Positions 8,374 to 16,728 of a DNA stretch of 64,000 nucleotides are shown piece by piece. A program made the translations under genes and the position numbers. Positions within the stretch are counted from its first letter, which is position 1, and every line of letters starts with the position of its first letter. Origin of the DNA: Azospirillum agricola. Its GTDB lineage: Bacteria > Pseudomonadota > Alphaproteobacteria > Azospirillales > Azospirillaceae. The notes under the pieces are model-generated. The model did not search any database. It saw nothing but the letters and a program-made list of their open reading frames with translations, and was not told the DNA's origin. The stretch lies in the NCBI RefSeq assembly GCF_017876095.1, contig NZ_JAGINM010000002.1:62001-126000 (forward strand), written 5' to 3'.

Positions 8374-9189
8374 TCAGACCTCGATCACCAGCCCGTCATA
8401 GGCGGGCTCCACCCCGGCAGGCAGGATGCGGCGCAGGTGGTCGTAATCCATGCTGTTGTCCATATGGGTCAGGTAGGCGCGCCGGGGGCGGACCCGCTCG
8501 ATCCAGGACAGGGTCAGCGCCAGATGGGCGTGGACCGGGTGCGGCGGCTCGATGCGCCCGCAATCGACGATCCAGGTGTCGATGCCCTCCAACGCCGCGA
8601 AGGCGGCCTCGTCGAGCCGAACCACGTCGGTCGAATAGGCGAAGCGGTCGAAGCGGTAGCCGACCGTCCTCATGTAGCCGTGATCCTGCTCGAACGGGGT
8701 CACCGGCAGGTCGCCGACCCGGAAAGGGCCGGTCACGCGGTGCGAGTCGAGCACCGGGCGGTAATAGGGAAAACCGGGTTTCAACGGTTCGAAGCAGTAG
8801 GGAAAGCGCGCCTCGATGTCGCGCAGATGCTCGTCCCAGCCATAGGCGTCGAGCGGCGCGTGCATCAGCCGGCAGATCTCGCGCAGTTCGTCGATGCCGT
8901 GGGCGTGGTCGGCGTGCTGGTGGGTCCACAGCACGGCGTCCAGCCGCTCGCAGCCGCTGTTCAGGAGCTGCTGGCGCAGATCGGGCGAACTGTCCACCAG
9001 CACCACCGCGCCGCCCGCCCCACCCGCCACCGACTCGACCAGCACCGAAGGGCGCAAACGGCGGTTTTTCGGGTTGGCCGGGTCGCAGCGCCCCCAGCCG
9101 CCGGGGCCGACCACCGGAACGCCGCGCGAGCCGCCGCAGCCGAGGACGGTGACGCGCATCGGTCCGGCGGATCCGCCCCCGTCGCTCAT
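8374..9189 (-). CDS. MBL-fold metallo-hydrolase, PhnP-like
   Basis: A 271-residue metallo-beta-lactamase-fold hydrolase. The metal motif THQHADHAHG (about 89-98) supplies HxHxDH; further ligands are likely His170 (EQDHGY), the Asp of YSTDVV and the His of LTHMDN. The N-terminal GCGGSRGVP loop is typical of the PhnP/cyclic-phosphodiesterase branch. Its ATG overlaps the tatD stop by four bases (ATGA), so it is the last gene of the tatD operon and translationally coupled. This MBL-after-tatD order recurs in alphaproteobacteria. The true substrate is unknown; PhnP cleaves cyclic ribose phosphates. Confidence 0.85.
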   Translation of the reverse strand: MSDGGGSAGPMRVTVLGCGGSRGVPVVGPGGWGRCDPANPKNRRLRPSVLVESVAGGAGGAVVLVDSSPDLRQQLLNSGCERLDAVLWTHQHADHAHGIDELREICRLMHAPLDAYGWDEHLRDIEARFPYCFEPLKPGFPYYRPVLDSHRVTGPFRVGDLPVTPFEQDHGYMRTVGYRFDRFAYSTDVVRLDEAAFAALEGIDTWIVDCGRIEPPHPVHAHLALTLSWIERVRPRRAYLTHMDNSMDYDHLRRILPAGVEPAYDGLVIEV

Positions 9190-9965
9190 GCGGCCGCCTT
9201 GTCGAACAGGTGGAAGAAGTTCCCGGTGGTCACGCGCGCCAGCTCCTCGGGCGTCACGCCCTTGACGGCGGCGACGGTCGCGGCGGTGTGGGCGACGAAG
9301 GCGGGCTCGTTGCGCTTCCCCCGGAAGGGGATGGGCGCCAGATAGGGCGCGTCGGTTTCGACCAGGATGCGGTCGAGCGGCACGTCCTTGACGATGTCCC
9401 GCAGCTCTTCGGACTTCTTGAAGGTGACGATCCCGGACAGCGACAGGGTGAAGCCGAACGCCAGCGCCTCCTCGGCGAGCGCGCGGCCGGAACTGAAGCA
9501 GTGCAGCAGACCCTTGACCGGCTGACCGGCGGCCTCCTCCTTGACGATGCGCATGGTGTCGTCGTCGGCGTCGCGGGTGTGGATGATCAGCGGCAGGCCG
9601 GTTTCCAGGCTGGCGCGGATGTGCCGGCGGAAACACTCCTGCTGCTGGTCGCGCGGGCTCTTGTCGTAGAAATAATCGAGCCCGGTCTCGCCGAGACCGA
9701 TCACCTTCGGGTGCTTCGAGTGCTCGACCAGCGCCTCGACGGTCGTGACCGCGAACTCCTCGGCCGCCTGGTGGGGGTGGACGCCGACGGTGCAGAGCAC
9801 GTCGTCGTAGCGTTCCGCCACCGCCAGGATGCGGTCGAAACGGGTCAGGTAGGTGCAGATGGTGACCATCCGACCGATTCCGGCCTGCCGGGCGCGGTCG
9901 ACGACCGCGTCCAGCTCCTCGGCGAAGTCGGGGAAGTCGAGATGGCAGTGGCTGTCGACCAGCAT
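9186..9965 (-). CDS. tatD: TatD family hydrolase (metal-dependent DNase)
   Basis: A 259-residue TIM-barrel metal hydrolase of the TatD/YcfH family, linked to 3'-5' DNA processing. Visible motifs are DSHCHLDF (HxH metal site), GLGETGLDY (bridging glutamate), IIHTRDADDD and LLHCFSSG (histidine ligands), and ETDAPYLAP (C-terminal aspartate). Length matches the family. It starts 11 bases after metG and overlaps the MBL gene by 4 bases. Confidence 0.92.
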   Translation of the reverse strand: MLVDSHCHLDFPDFAEELDAVVDRARQAGIGRMVTICTYLTRFDRILAVAERYDDVLCTVGVHPHQAAEEFAVTTVEALVEHSKHPKVIGLGETGLDYFYDKSPRDQQQECFRRHIRASLETGLPLIIHTRDADDDTMRIVKEEAAGQPVKGLLHCFSSGRALAEEALAFGFTLSLSGIVTFKKSEELRDIVKDVPLDRILVETDAPYLAPIPFRGKRNEPAFVAHTAATVAAVKGVTPEELARVTTGNFFHLFDKAAA

Positions 9966-9976
9966 GTTCAAGGCAC

Positions 9977-11527
9977 TCAGGCTTTCGGTTCTTCGACGAA
10001 GCGTGGGAAGACGCCCTGCGAGGTCGGCAGCGGCGTTCCGGCGACCAGCGCGCCGGCCGGTCCGAGATTGCCGAAGCCGCGCGCGTCCGGCCCCTGGGCC
10101 AACTGGTCCAGGATCTTCGCCGAGGCGTCCGGCATGACCGGCTGGGTCAGGATGGCGAGGTGGCGGATCGTCTCGGCCAGCACATAGAGCACGGTCGCCA
10201 TGCGCGCCGGATCGGTCTTCTTGAGCGTCCAGGGCGCCTGCTCGTCGACGTAGCGGTTGCCGTCGCCGATCACCGCCCAGATGGCGTCGAGCGCCTTGTG
10301 GAAGGCCTGGGCACGGATCTCCGTCCGCACCACGTCGAGCAACCCGTGCGCCGCGCCCAGCAGGGCGTTGTCGGCCTCGGTGAAGGAGCCGGGGGTCGGC
10401 ACGGCGGCGCCGCAGTTCTTGCCGATCATCGACAGGACGCGCTGCACGAGGTTGCCGTAATCGTTGGCGAGGTTGCCGTTGATCCGGGCGACCATCTGCT
10501 TGTGCGAGAAGTCGCCGTCGTTGCCGAAGGGCACCTCGCGCAGCAGGAAGTAGCGGGTCTGGTCGAGGCCGTAGGTGTTGACCAGCGTCTCCGGCGCGAT
10601 GACGTTGCCGAGCGACTTCGACATCTTCTGGCCTTCGATCGTCCACCAGCCGTGGGCGAAGACGCGCTTGGGCGCCGGCAGGCCGGCGGCCATCAGGAAG
10701 GCCGGCCAGTAGACGGCGTGAAAGCGCAGGATGTCCTTGCCGACCATGTGCAGGTCGGCCGGCCAGTATTTCGCGAAGTCGCCGTCCGTGTTCGGATAGC
10801 CGACGGCGGTGATGTAGTTGGCCAGCGCGTCGAGCCACACATACATGATGTGCTCGTCGTTGCCGGGAACCGGGATGCCCCATTTGAAGGTGGTGCGGCT
10901 GACCGACAGGTCCTTCAGGCCCGACTTGACGAAGGCCATCACCTCGTTGCGCTTGCCGGCCGGGGCGATGAAGTCCGGGTTCGCCTCGTAGAAGGCGATC
11001 AGCCGGTCCTGCCAGGCCGAGAGCCTGAAGAAGTAGGAGGGTTCCTCGACCCACTCGCACTCGGCGCCGGTCGGGGCGATCTTCTTGCCGGACGGGCTGG
11101 TGGTCAGCTCGTCCTCGCCGTAGAAGGCCTCGTCGCGCACGGAATACCAGCCGGCGTAGGATCCGAGATAGATCTCGCCCTTTTCCTCCAGCACCTTCCA
11201 CAGCGCCTGCACCGAGGCGACGTGGCGCGGCTCGGTGGTGCGGATGAAGTCGTCGTTGGAGTAGTTCATCAGCGAAACGAGGTCGCGGAAGTTCCGCGAC
11301 ACCCGGTCGGTGAACTCCTGCGGCGGGACGCCGGCCTTCTCGGCCGACTTCTCCACCTTCTGGCCGTGCTCGTCGGTGCCGGTCAGGAACTTCACGTCGT
11401 AGCCGTCGAGACGCATGAACCGGGCGAGGACGTCGCAGGCAAGGGTCGTGTAGGCGTGGCCGATGTGCGGCACGTCGTTCACGTAGTAGATCGGCGTCGT
11501 CAGGTAAAACGTCTTCGGCCCGGCCAT
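9977..11527 (-). CDS. metG: Methionyl-tRNA synthetase
   Basis: Charges tRNA-Met. Class I signatures are present: HIGH at PHIGHAYT (residues ~19-22) and KMSKSLGN in the second half. The 516-residue length lacks the C-terminal tRNA-binding domain found in the E. coli-type enzyme, so this is the shorter monomeric form common in alphaproteobacteria. The start at MAGPKTFYLTTPIYY places the Rossmann fold at once; the frame stays open 52 codons upstream but that part overlaps the holB end and has no homolog-like sequence. It lies 50 bases downstream of holB and 11 before tatD. Confidence 0.96.
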   Translation of the reverse strand: MAGPKTFYLTTPIYYVNDVPHIGHAYTTLACDVLARFMRLDGYDVKFLTGTDEHGQKVEKSAEKAGVPPQEFTDRVSRNFRDLVSLMNYSNDDFIRTTEPRHVASVQALWKVLEEKGEIYLGSYAGWYSVRDEAFYGEDELTTSPSGKKIAPTGAECEWVEEPSYFFRLSAWQDRLIAFYEANPDFIAPAGKRNEVMAFVKSGLKDLSVSRTTFKWGIPVPGNDEHIMYVWLDALANYITAVGYPNTDGDFAKYWPADLHMVGKDILRFHAVYWPAFLMAAGLPAPKRVFAHGWWTIEGQKMSKSLGNVIAPETLVNTYGLDQTRYFLLREVPFGNDGDFSHKQMVARINGNLANDYGNLVQRVLSMIGKNCGAAVPTPGSFTEADNALLGAAHGLLDVVRTEIRAQAFHKALDAIWAVIGDGNRYVDEQAPWTLKKTDPARMATVLYVLAETIRHLAILTQPVMPDASAKILDQLAQGPDARGFGNLGPAGALVAGTPLPTSQGVFPRFVEEPKA

Positions 11528-11577
11528 TGTCGGCGCTCTCCCGAGGGGTTGTTCGGCACTGCTGTCTTGCACTGCTG

Positions 11578-12702
11578 TTAAATGGCGGCGGTTTCCAGCG
11601 TCGCCAAGGCGTTCAGCACCACCTGCTTGCGGTCCAGATTTGCAGATTCCGCACGAGCGAAGAGGCGCTGGACCTTTTCCCACACCTCAACCCAACGTTC
11701 AAGGCCGCGGGCGTTGGCGAGCCGGGTCATCAGGGCGGCCTCGCCCGGAACCACCTCGGCGGGCCATTGCCCGCGCGCCAGCGAGCGGGCGAAGCGGGCG
11801 AGCCACCAGACCAGCAGTTCCGTCGCCGTCTCGTAAAGACCGTCGTCCTGCTTACGGGTCAGCTTGTCGCCGAAGGCGTGGGCGGCGGCGACGTCGAGCC
11901 GGGGCAGGCCGGACAGCAGCCCGATCATCTCGCGGTAGAGCGCCAGCCCTCCGGCGTCGGCAAGATGGATCGCCCGCCCGACGCTGCCTTCCGCCAGCCG
12001 GGCAAGCGCCGGCCGGTCTTCCTCCGCGATGTCGGAACGGTGCTGCATCAACAGGTTGACAACCGAATCCTCAGGCAGAGCCTTAAGAGACAGCTTGCGG
12101 CATCGCGAGCGGATGGTGGGCAACATGCCGCCGGGGTTGTCGCTGACCAGCAGCAGCAGGGCACCGGCCGGCGGTTCCTCCAAAATCTTAAGAATAGCAT
12201 TCAAGCCACTGAGATTCATGCGATCTGCGCCGTCGATCACCGCCACGCGCCAGCCTCCTTCGGCCGAGGTCCGGCGCAGGAAGGGGCCGATCTTGCGGAC
12301 GTCGTCGACGGCGATGTCGCGCTTCAGCCGGTCGCGCTTCTCATCGCGCTGGCGTTCCACGGTCAACAGGTCGGCGTGCCCGCCGGACGCGACACGGCGG
12401 AACACCGGATGGTCGGCGGGCAGGTGCAGCGAGGTCGCCGGGGCGTTGCCGCCGAACAGGCTGTCGCCCGGCGGATCCTGGGCCAGCACGAAGCGGGCGA
12501 AGCGGTAGGCCAGCGTCGCCTTGCCGATGCCCGGCGTGCCGCCGATCAGCCAGGCGTGGGGCAGGCGGCCCGAGTTCCAGGCGTCGAGCAGGAGCTGTTC
12601 GGCCTCGCCGTGGCCAGTCAACTCCGGGTTGCGGCGTGGGGACAGCCCCTCGTCGGCGGCGGGACCGGTGGCTGATCCGGCGGCGGCGCGTGCCTTGCTC
12701 AT
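11578..12702 (-). CDS. holB: DNA polymerase III subunit delta'
   Basis: Clamp-loader subunit of the replicative polymerase. The AAA+ fold has a P-loop GTPGIGKATLA (residues ~67-77), the sensor region VAVIDGADRMN and the hallmark IRSRCRKL (SRC motif). The C-terminal ~100 residues are the helical collar domain. Its ATG overlaps the tmk stop (ATGA), so it is translationally coupled to tmk; tmk-holB is a conserved bacterial pair. Confidence 0.93.
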   Translation of the reverse strand: MSKARAAAGSATGPAADEGLSPRRNPELTGHGEAEQLLLDAWNSGRLPHAWLIGGTPGIGKATLAYRFARFVLAQDPPGDSLFGGNAPATSLHLPADHPVFRRVASGGHADLLTVERQRDEKRDRLKRDIAVDDVRKIGPFLRRTSAEGGWRVAVIDGADRMNLSGLNAILKILEEPPAGALLLLVSDNPGGMLPTIRSRCRKLSLKALPEDSVVNLLMQHRSDIAEEDRPALARLAEGSVGRAIHLADAGGLALYREMIGLLSGLPRLDVAAAHAFGDKLTRKQDDGLYETATELLVWWLARFARSLARGQWPAEVVPGEAALMTRLANARGLERWVEVWEKVQRLFARAESANLDRKQVVLNALATLETAAI

Positions 12703-13340
12703 GGGGCCGGCGACAGACGGGAGGTCACGGCGGTCCAGATGCGGGCCTGGACGGTGTCGAGGTCGGCGTCGGCATCGATCACCGCGCAGCGCTCCGGCTC
12801 CCGCCGGGCGATGTCGAGGAAGCCGTCGCGAAGCCGCTGGTGGAAGCCGACATCCATCCGCTCGTAGCGGTCCTCGCCGCCGTGGCGGGAGGCGGCGCGG
12901 CGCAGCCCGGTTTCCACCGCGATGTCGAGGATCAGCGTCAGATCGGGACGGAACGCGCCGAGCGCCGTCCTCTGCAATCCCTCGATCAGGTCGCGGCCCA
13001 GCCCCAGCCCATAGCCCTGATAGGCCATGGTGCTGTCGAAGAAGCGGTCGCACAGCACCCAGCGGCCGGATTCCAGCGCCGGCCAGACGGTGCGCTCCAG
13101 GTGGTCGCGGCGGGCCGCGGTGTGCAGCAGCGCCTCGGTGACGGCGCCCCAGCGGCCGGTCTCGCCGGACACCAGCAGGGCGCGAATCTCCTCGGCGCCC
13201 GACGAACCGCCCGGTTCGCGCGTGGTCAGCGCGTCGATCCCGCGCGCGGCCAGCGCCTCGGCCAGACGGCGGAGCTGGGTCGACTTGCCGGCGCCCTCGC
13301 CGCCCTCCAGCGTGATGAAGCGGCCCTTCGTGACGGTCAT
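12699..13340 (-). CDS. tmk: Thymidylate kinase
   Basis: Phosphorylates dTMP to dTDP. The 213-residue protein has P-loop EGGEGAGKST (residues ~12-21), TREPGG (dTMP contact), the DRF motif in CDRFFDST, MAYQGYG, and a lid region RHGGEDRYE. It begins at MTVTKGRFITLEGG; in the same frame the reading stays open far upstream through dacC, but that is a shadow. It overlaps holB by 4 bases. Confidence 0.95.
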   Translation of the reverse strand: MTVTKGRFITLEGGEGAGKSTQLRRLAEALAARGIDALTTREPGGSSGAEEIRALLVSGETGRWGAVTEALLHTAARRDHLERTVWPALESGRWVLCDRFFDSTMAYQGYGLGLGRDLIEGLQRTALGAFRPDLTLILDIAVETGLRRAASRHGGEDRYERMDVGFHQRLRDGFLDIARREPERCAVIDADADLDTVQARIWTAVTSRLSPAP

Positions 13341-13361
13341 TCGTTGCTGCCCATTCTTGAA

Positions 13362-13396
13362 GAACCCTTCTCTCCTCGCGGGAAAAGAAGGGCTTT
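13362..13396. terminator. Imperfect hairpin between dacC and tmk
   Basis: AACCCTTCTCTCC pairs imperfectly with GGAAAAGAAGGGCTT across a short GC loop. On the minus strand it follows dacC, but no clear T tract follows in that direction; the T run lies on the plus side. It may attenuate rather than stop transcription into tmk. Confidence 0.4.
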
Positions 13397-13405
13397 TGAG
13401 GTCGC

Positions 13406-14569
13406 CTAGCTCTTGGCGCCGAAGACCAGATACTTGGCCGCCGCGAAGGCGCGGCCGACGAAGCCGAGCTTCTCGACGTCCTGCGCCGCGACCACCGGCA
13501 CCTCCTTGCCGGGGAAGCCGGGGGCGGTGATCATCACCTTGCCGACGACGTCGCCCTTCTTGATCGGGGCGGCGACCGGCGCGCTGCTGACCAGCGACAC
13601 CTTCATGCCCGACCGGTCGGCGCGCGCCATCGTGACGTTGAGGTCCTTCGGCACCGAGACCGGAACCGTGTCCTGCTCGCCGAGCCAGACGGGAACCTGC
13701 TCGATCGTCTCGCCGCCCTTGAACAGGGAATAGGTGGCGAACTCGCGGAAGCCCCACTCGATCAGGCGGGCGGATTCGTCGGCGCGGGATTGCATGCTGG
13801 GAAGCCCGTTGACCACCAGCAGCAGCCGGCGCCCCTCGCGCTCGCCGGACGCGGTCAGGCCGTAGCCGCCGGCCTCGGTGTGGCCGGTCTTCATGCCGTC
13901 CACGTTCATCCCACGGTAGAGCAGCGGGTTGCGGTTGCCCTGCGTGATGCCGTGATACTTGAACTCCCGCATCGAATAGTAATGGTAGTATTCGGGGAAG
14001 TCCTTGATCAGGTGCTCGGCCAGGAGCGCCAGATCCCGCGCCGTCATGTAATGGTTGGGATCGGGCCAGCCGGTGGCGTTGGTCAGGTTGGTGCCGGTCA
14101 GCCCCAGTTCCTTCGCCTTCTTGGTCGCCTGGGCCGCGAAGGCCGATTCCGAACCGGACAGGCCCTCCGCCAGCACGATGCAGGCGTCGTTGCCGGACTG
14201 GACGATGACGCCCTTCAGAAGGTCGTCGACCTTGATGTTGTTGTGCAGCTCCACGAACATCTTGGAGCCCTGCATGCGCCATGCCCGTTCGGTCACCGGC
14301 AGGGTGCTCTCCAGCGTCAGGCGGCCGCCCTTGATCGCCTCGAACACCAGATAGGCGGTCATGATCTTGCTCATCGACGACGGAGCCATGCGCTCGTCGG
14401 CGTTCTTCTCGAACAGGACGGTGTTCGAGGTCAGGTCGAGCAGGATCGCCTGCTTGGCGATGGTGTCGATGGTGGCGGCATGCGCCCCGACAGCCAGCGC
14501 GACATTCGCCGAGGCCAGCGCGACCGCGAGGCCGATCACGGCGCGGGTGCGGACGACAACAGCGTTCAT
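13406..14569 (-). CDS. dacC: D-alanyl-D-alanine carboxypeptidase, PBP5/6 type
   Basis: A low-molecular-mass penicillin-binding protein that trims D-Ala from peptidoglycan stem peptides in the periplasm. A signal peptide ends near AHAA; active-site motifs are SMSK (the SxxK serine, ~residue 65), SGN in QSGNDA, and KTG in KTGHTE. The PBP5-type C-terminal beta domain ends in an amphipathic helix (FVGRAFAAAKYLVFG) that would anchor it to the inner membrane. GGAGGG lies about 7 bases before the ATG, fixing this start over one 8 codons upstream. It follows rlpA by 45 bases. Confidence 0.94.
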   Translation of the reverse strand: MNAVVVRTRAVIGLAVALASANVALAVGAHAATIDTIAKQAILLDLTSNTVLFEKNADERMAPSSMSKIMTAYLVFEAIKGGRLTLESTLPVTERAWRMQGSKMFVELHNNIKVDDLLKGVIVQSGNDACIVLAEGLSGSESAFAAQATKKAKELGLTGTNLTNATGWPDPNHYMTARDLALLAEHLIKDFPEYYHYYSMREFKYHGITQGNRNPLLYRGMNVDGMKTGHTEAGGYGLTASGEREGRRLLLVVNGLPSMQSRADESARLIEWGFREFATYSLFKGGETIEQVPVWLGEQDTVPVSVPKDLNVTMARADRSGMKVSLVSSAPVAAPIKKGDVVGKVMITAPGFPGKEVPVVAAQDVEKLGFVGRAFAAAKYLVFGAKS

Positions 14570-14614
14570 GGTAACGTCCCTCCAAGGAAACATGGTCGAA
14601 TCAGCCTGGGGCGA

Positions 14615-15577
14615 TCAATCGACCACGATTTTGGCTTCCGTAAGGCCAGCCTGAATGATCTGGGTGAGCACGGCGTCGGCACGGTCGACGCTGTCCAGCG
14701 GGCCGACGCGGACCCGCTGCAAGGTCTGTTTTCCGGTCCGGGTTGCGGTCACGGCCGCCGGCTGCCCGATGGCGGCGAGGCGGGCGCGCACCCGCGCGAC
14801 GTTCTCGGCGCTGCCGAAGGCGCCGATCTGCACGAACAGGCTCTCGTGGCCGGCGGGGACCGGCATCTGTGCCACCACCGGCGCCGGCACGAAGCGCCCC
14901 TCGACCACCGCGCCCGCCACAGTCGTGGGCGGCGGCACCGGCTTGCCGACGATGCCGGCGGACGGTTCCTTGTTCGTGGTGGGGCCGGCGGCGGGGCCGG
15001 CGACCTCGATGCGGCTGCGCGGCACCGGCTTCGGTGCCGGGCCGTCGGTTTCGGCCAGGATGGGAGCGGGGGTGCCCTGGCGTGCGGCGGCGGCGATGGC
15101 GCGGCTCTCCTCCGCCAGGATCTGGACGCGCACCTTGGCGGTGCCGTTGCCCTCGAATCCCAGGAGCTGCGCGCCGCGCCGCGACATGTCGATGACCCGG
15201 CCGTTGGCGTAGGGGCCGCGATCGTTGACCCGCACCACCACCGAGCGTCCGTTGTCCAGGTTGGTGACGCGGACGAGGCTGGGCATCGGCAACGTCCGGT
15301 GCGCCGCCGTCAGTTCGTTCTGGTCGTAGAGCTCGCCGTTGGCCGTGGTCTTGGCGTGAAAGCCCGGCCCGTACCAGGAGGCGACCCCGGTCTCGTCATA
15401 AGCGAAATCCTCGGCCGGATAATACCAGACGCCGTTGATCTGATAGGGCTTGCCGACCTTGTAGATGCCACTGGTCGGCAGGCCGGGGCCACCGACGGTG
15501 GGAGCCTGCGCGCAGGCGGCGAGCGCGGCCACGCCGGCCAGCACCATTGCCCCTCTCAGCCTGCGCCAGCGGCCCAT
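14615..15577 (-). CDS. rlpA: RlpA family septal lipoprotein with SPOR domain
   Basis: A predicted outer-membrane lipoprotein acting on denuded septal glycan. It has a lipoprotein signal with lipobox LAAC, the double-psi beta-barrel RlpA domain (GVASWYGPGFH at ~60 to DRGPYANGRVIDMS at ~115, with the catalytic-type Asp of NDRGP), a Pro/Ala-rich linker and a C-terminal SPOR domain (FVQIGAF to RVRVGPL) that binds denuded peptidoglycan. The ATG chosen has AAGGG nine bases upstream; another ATG three codons earlier and a GTG at 15610 are possible. It is first in the rlpA-dacC-tmk-holB-metG-tatD-MBL cluster. Confidence 0.92.
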   Translation of the reverse strand: MGRWRRLRGAMVLAGVAALAACAQAPTVGGPGLPTSGIYKVGKPYQINGVWYYPAEDFAYDETGVASWYGPGFHAKTTANGELYDQNELTAAHRTLPMPSLVRVTNLDNGRSVVVRVNDRGPYANGRVIDMSRRGAQLLGFEGNGTAKVRVQILAEESRAIAAAARQGTPAPILAETDGPAPKPVPRSRIEVAGPAAGPTTNKEPSAGIVGKPVPPPTTVAGAVVEGRFVPAPVVAQMPVPAGHESLFVQIGAFGSAENVARVRARLAAIGQPAAVTATRTGKQTLQRVRVGPLDSVDRADAVLTQIIQAGLTEAKIVVD

Positions 15578-15690
15578 CCACGACATCCCTTGTTCGACAG
15601 AGGGCGGCACTCTAGCCGAGTTGCCACGCTCGCGCCAAGGCTGGAGCGGCGCCGTCCCAACAATCCTTCAGATGGGTGACGGGGCGCCCC

Positions 15691-16506
15691 TCAGGGAGCC
15701 GGGAACAGGGTGTCGGTGCGGTCCATCAGCCGGTAGGAAACCAGCCCGATCCACTCGCGCACCGACTGGCTGAGCACCGGCAGGCTGTGCTCCAGTTCGA
15801 AGCGGAGGTAGGGGCGGCCGTCGTGCCGGGTCCGGTAATCGACCGGGTAGGGGACCACCTCCCAGCCGATGCGCCGGAAGATGCCGACCGAGCGCGGCAT
15901 GTGCATCGCCGAGGTCACCAGCACCCAGCGCTCTCCCGCGGCCGGCCGGACCAGATCGCGGCTGAACAGGGCGTTTTCCCAGGTGTTGCGGGAGTCCGTC
16001 TCGTAGATCACCCGCCCCTCGGGGACGCCGGCCTGGGCCAGCGCCGCGCGGATCGAGGCATCCTCCTTGGTGTCCTGGCCGAGCAGCCGGCCGGAGCCGC
16101 CGGTGAAGACGGTCTTGGCGTCGGGAAAGCGCCGCGCCAGATCGGCGAAGGCCAGCACCCGCTCCGCCGCGTCGTTGACCGAGGGATCGCCCCGGTCGGC
16201 GGTGATCGGCGGATTGACCGCCCCGCCCAGCATGATGATGCCATCCACCGGCCCGGCCGGCTCGACGCGGGGAAAGCGGTTCTCCAGCGGCAGCGCGACA
16301 AAGGACCCCATCGGCGTGAAGGTCGCCGCCAGGAATCCGAGCGCCGCCACCGTCACCAGCCGCTCGCCGGCACGTCGCCAGCGCGGACGCCGCAGCATCA
16401 GCGCGCCGAGCGCCAGCAGCAGGACCAGGGCGTTGGCCGGGTTGAGAATCCCCCAGAACAGCTTCGACAGGACAAAGGACAGCACCGGTTCCCTCGCACG
16501 GGTCAT
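15691..16506 (-). CDS. YdcF/ElyC family DUF218 membrane protein
   Basis: A 271-residue DUF218 protein of the SanA/ElyC/YdcF group, implicated in envelope integrity and undecaprenyl-carrier metabolism. Two hydrophobic helices occupy the first ~65 residues (FVLSKLFWGILNP, VTVAALGFLAATF). The Rossmann-like DUF218 domain then shows IIMLGGAV, TGGSGR, E-T-D-S-R-N-T-W-E-N-A and VTSAMHMPRS. The start at MTRAREP precedes the first helix; the frame is open further upstream but without family-like residues. It is divergent from the chemoreceptor. Confidence 0.85.
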   Translation of the reverse strand: MTRAREPVLSFVLSKLFWGILNPANALVLLLALGALMLRRPRWRRAGERLVTVAALGFLAATFTPMGSFVALPLENRFPRVEPAGPVDGIIMLGGAVNPPITADRGDPSVNDAAERVLAFADLARRFPDAKTVFTGGSGRLLGQDTKEDASIRAALAQAGVPEGRVIYETDSRNTWENALFSRDLVRPAAGERWVLVTSAMHMPRSVGIFRRIGWEVVPYPVDYRTRHDGRPYLRFELEHSLPVLSQSVREWIGLVSYRLMDRTDTLFPAP

Positions 16507-16728
16507 GGCCGACGGGCCGGAGCATAAGCGCTGCCGCCGCTTAACGGCAAACCAAGCTTGGCCGGCAATGCGGGGTTGGACGGGCGGGCCGTGACACAAA
16601 AACGACATGGTTCCTTAACAAGGGCGTCGCCGGAGCGGCGTTAATCTTTGCCGCCCGCCGGAGACCCTCCCATCCGGCGGATGATCGGCCTTGTGAAAAT
16701 CCGGCCCAGTCGAAAAGGAACCCGGCCC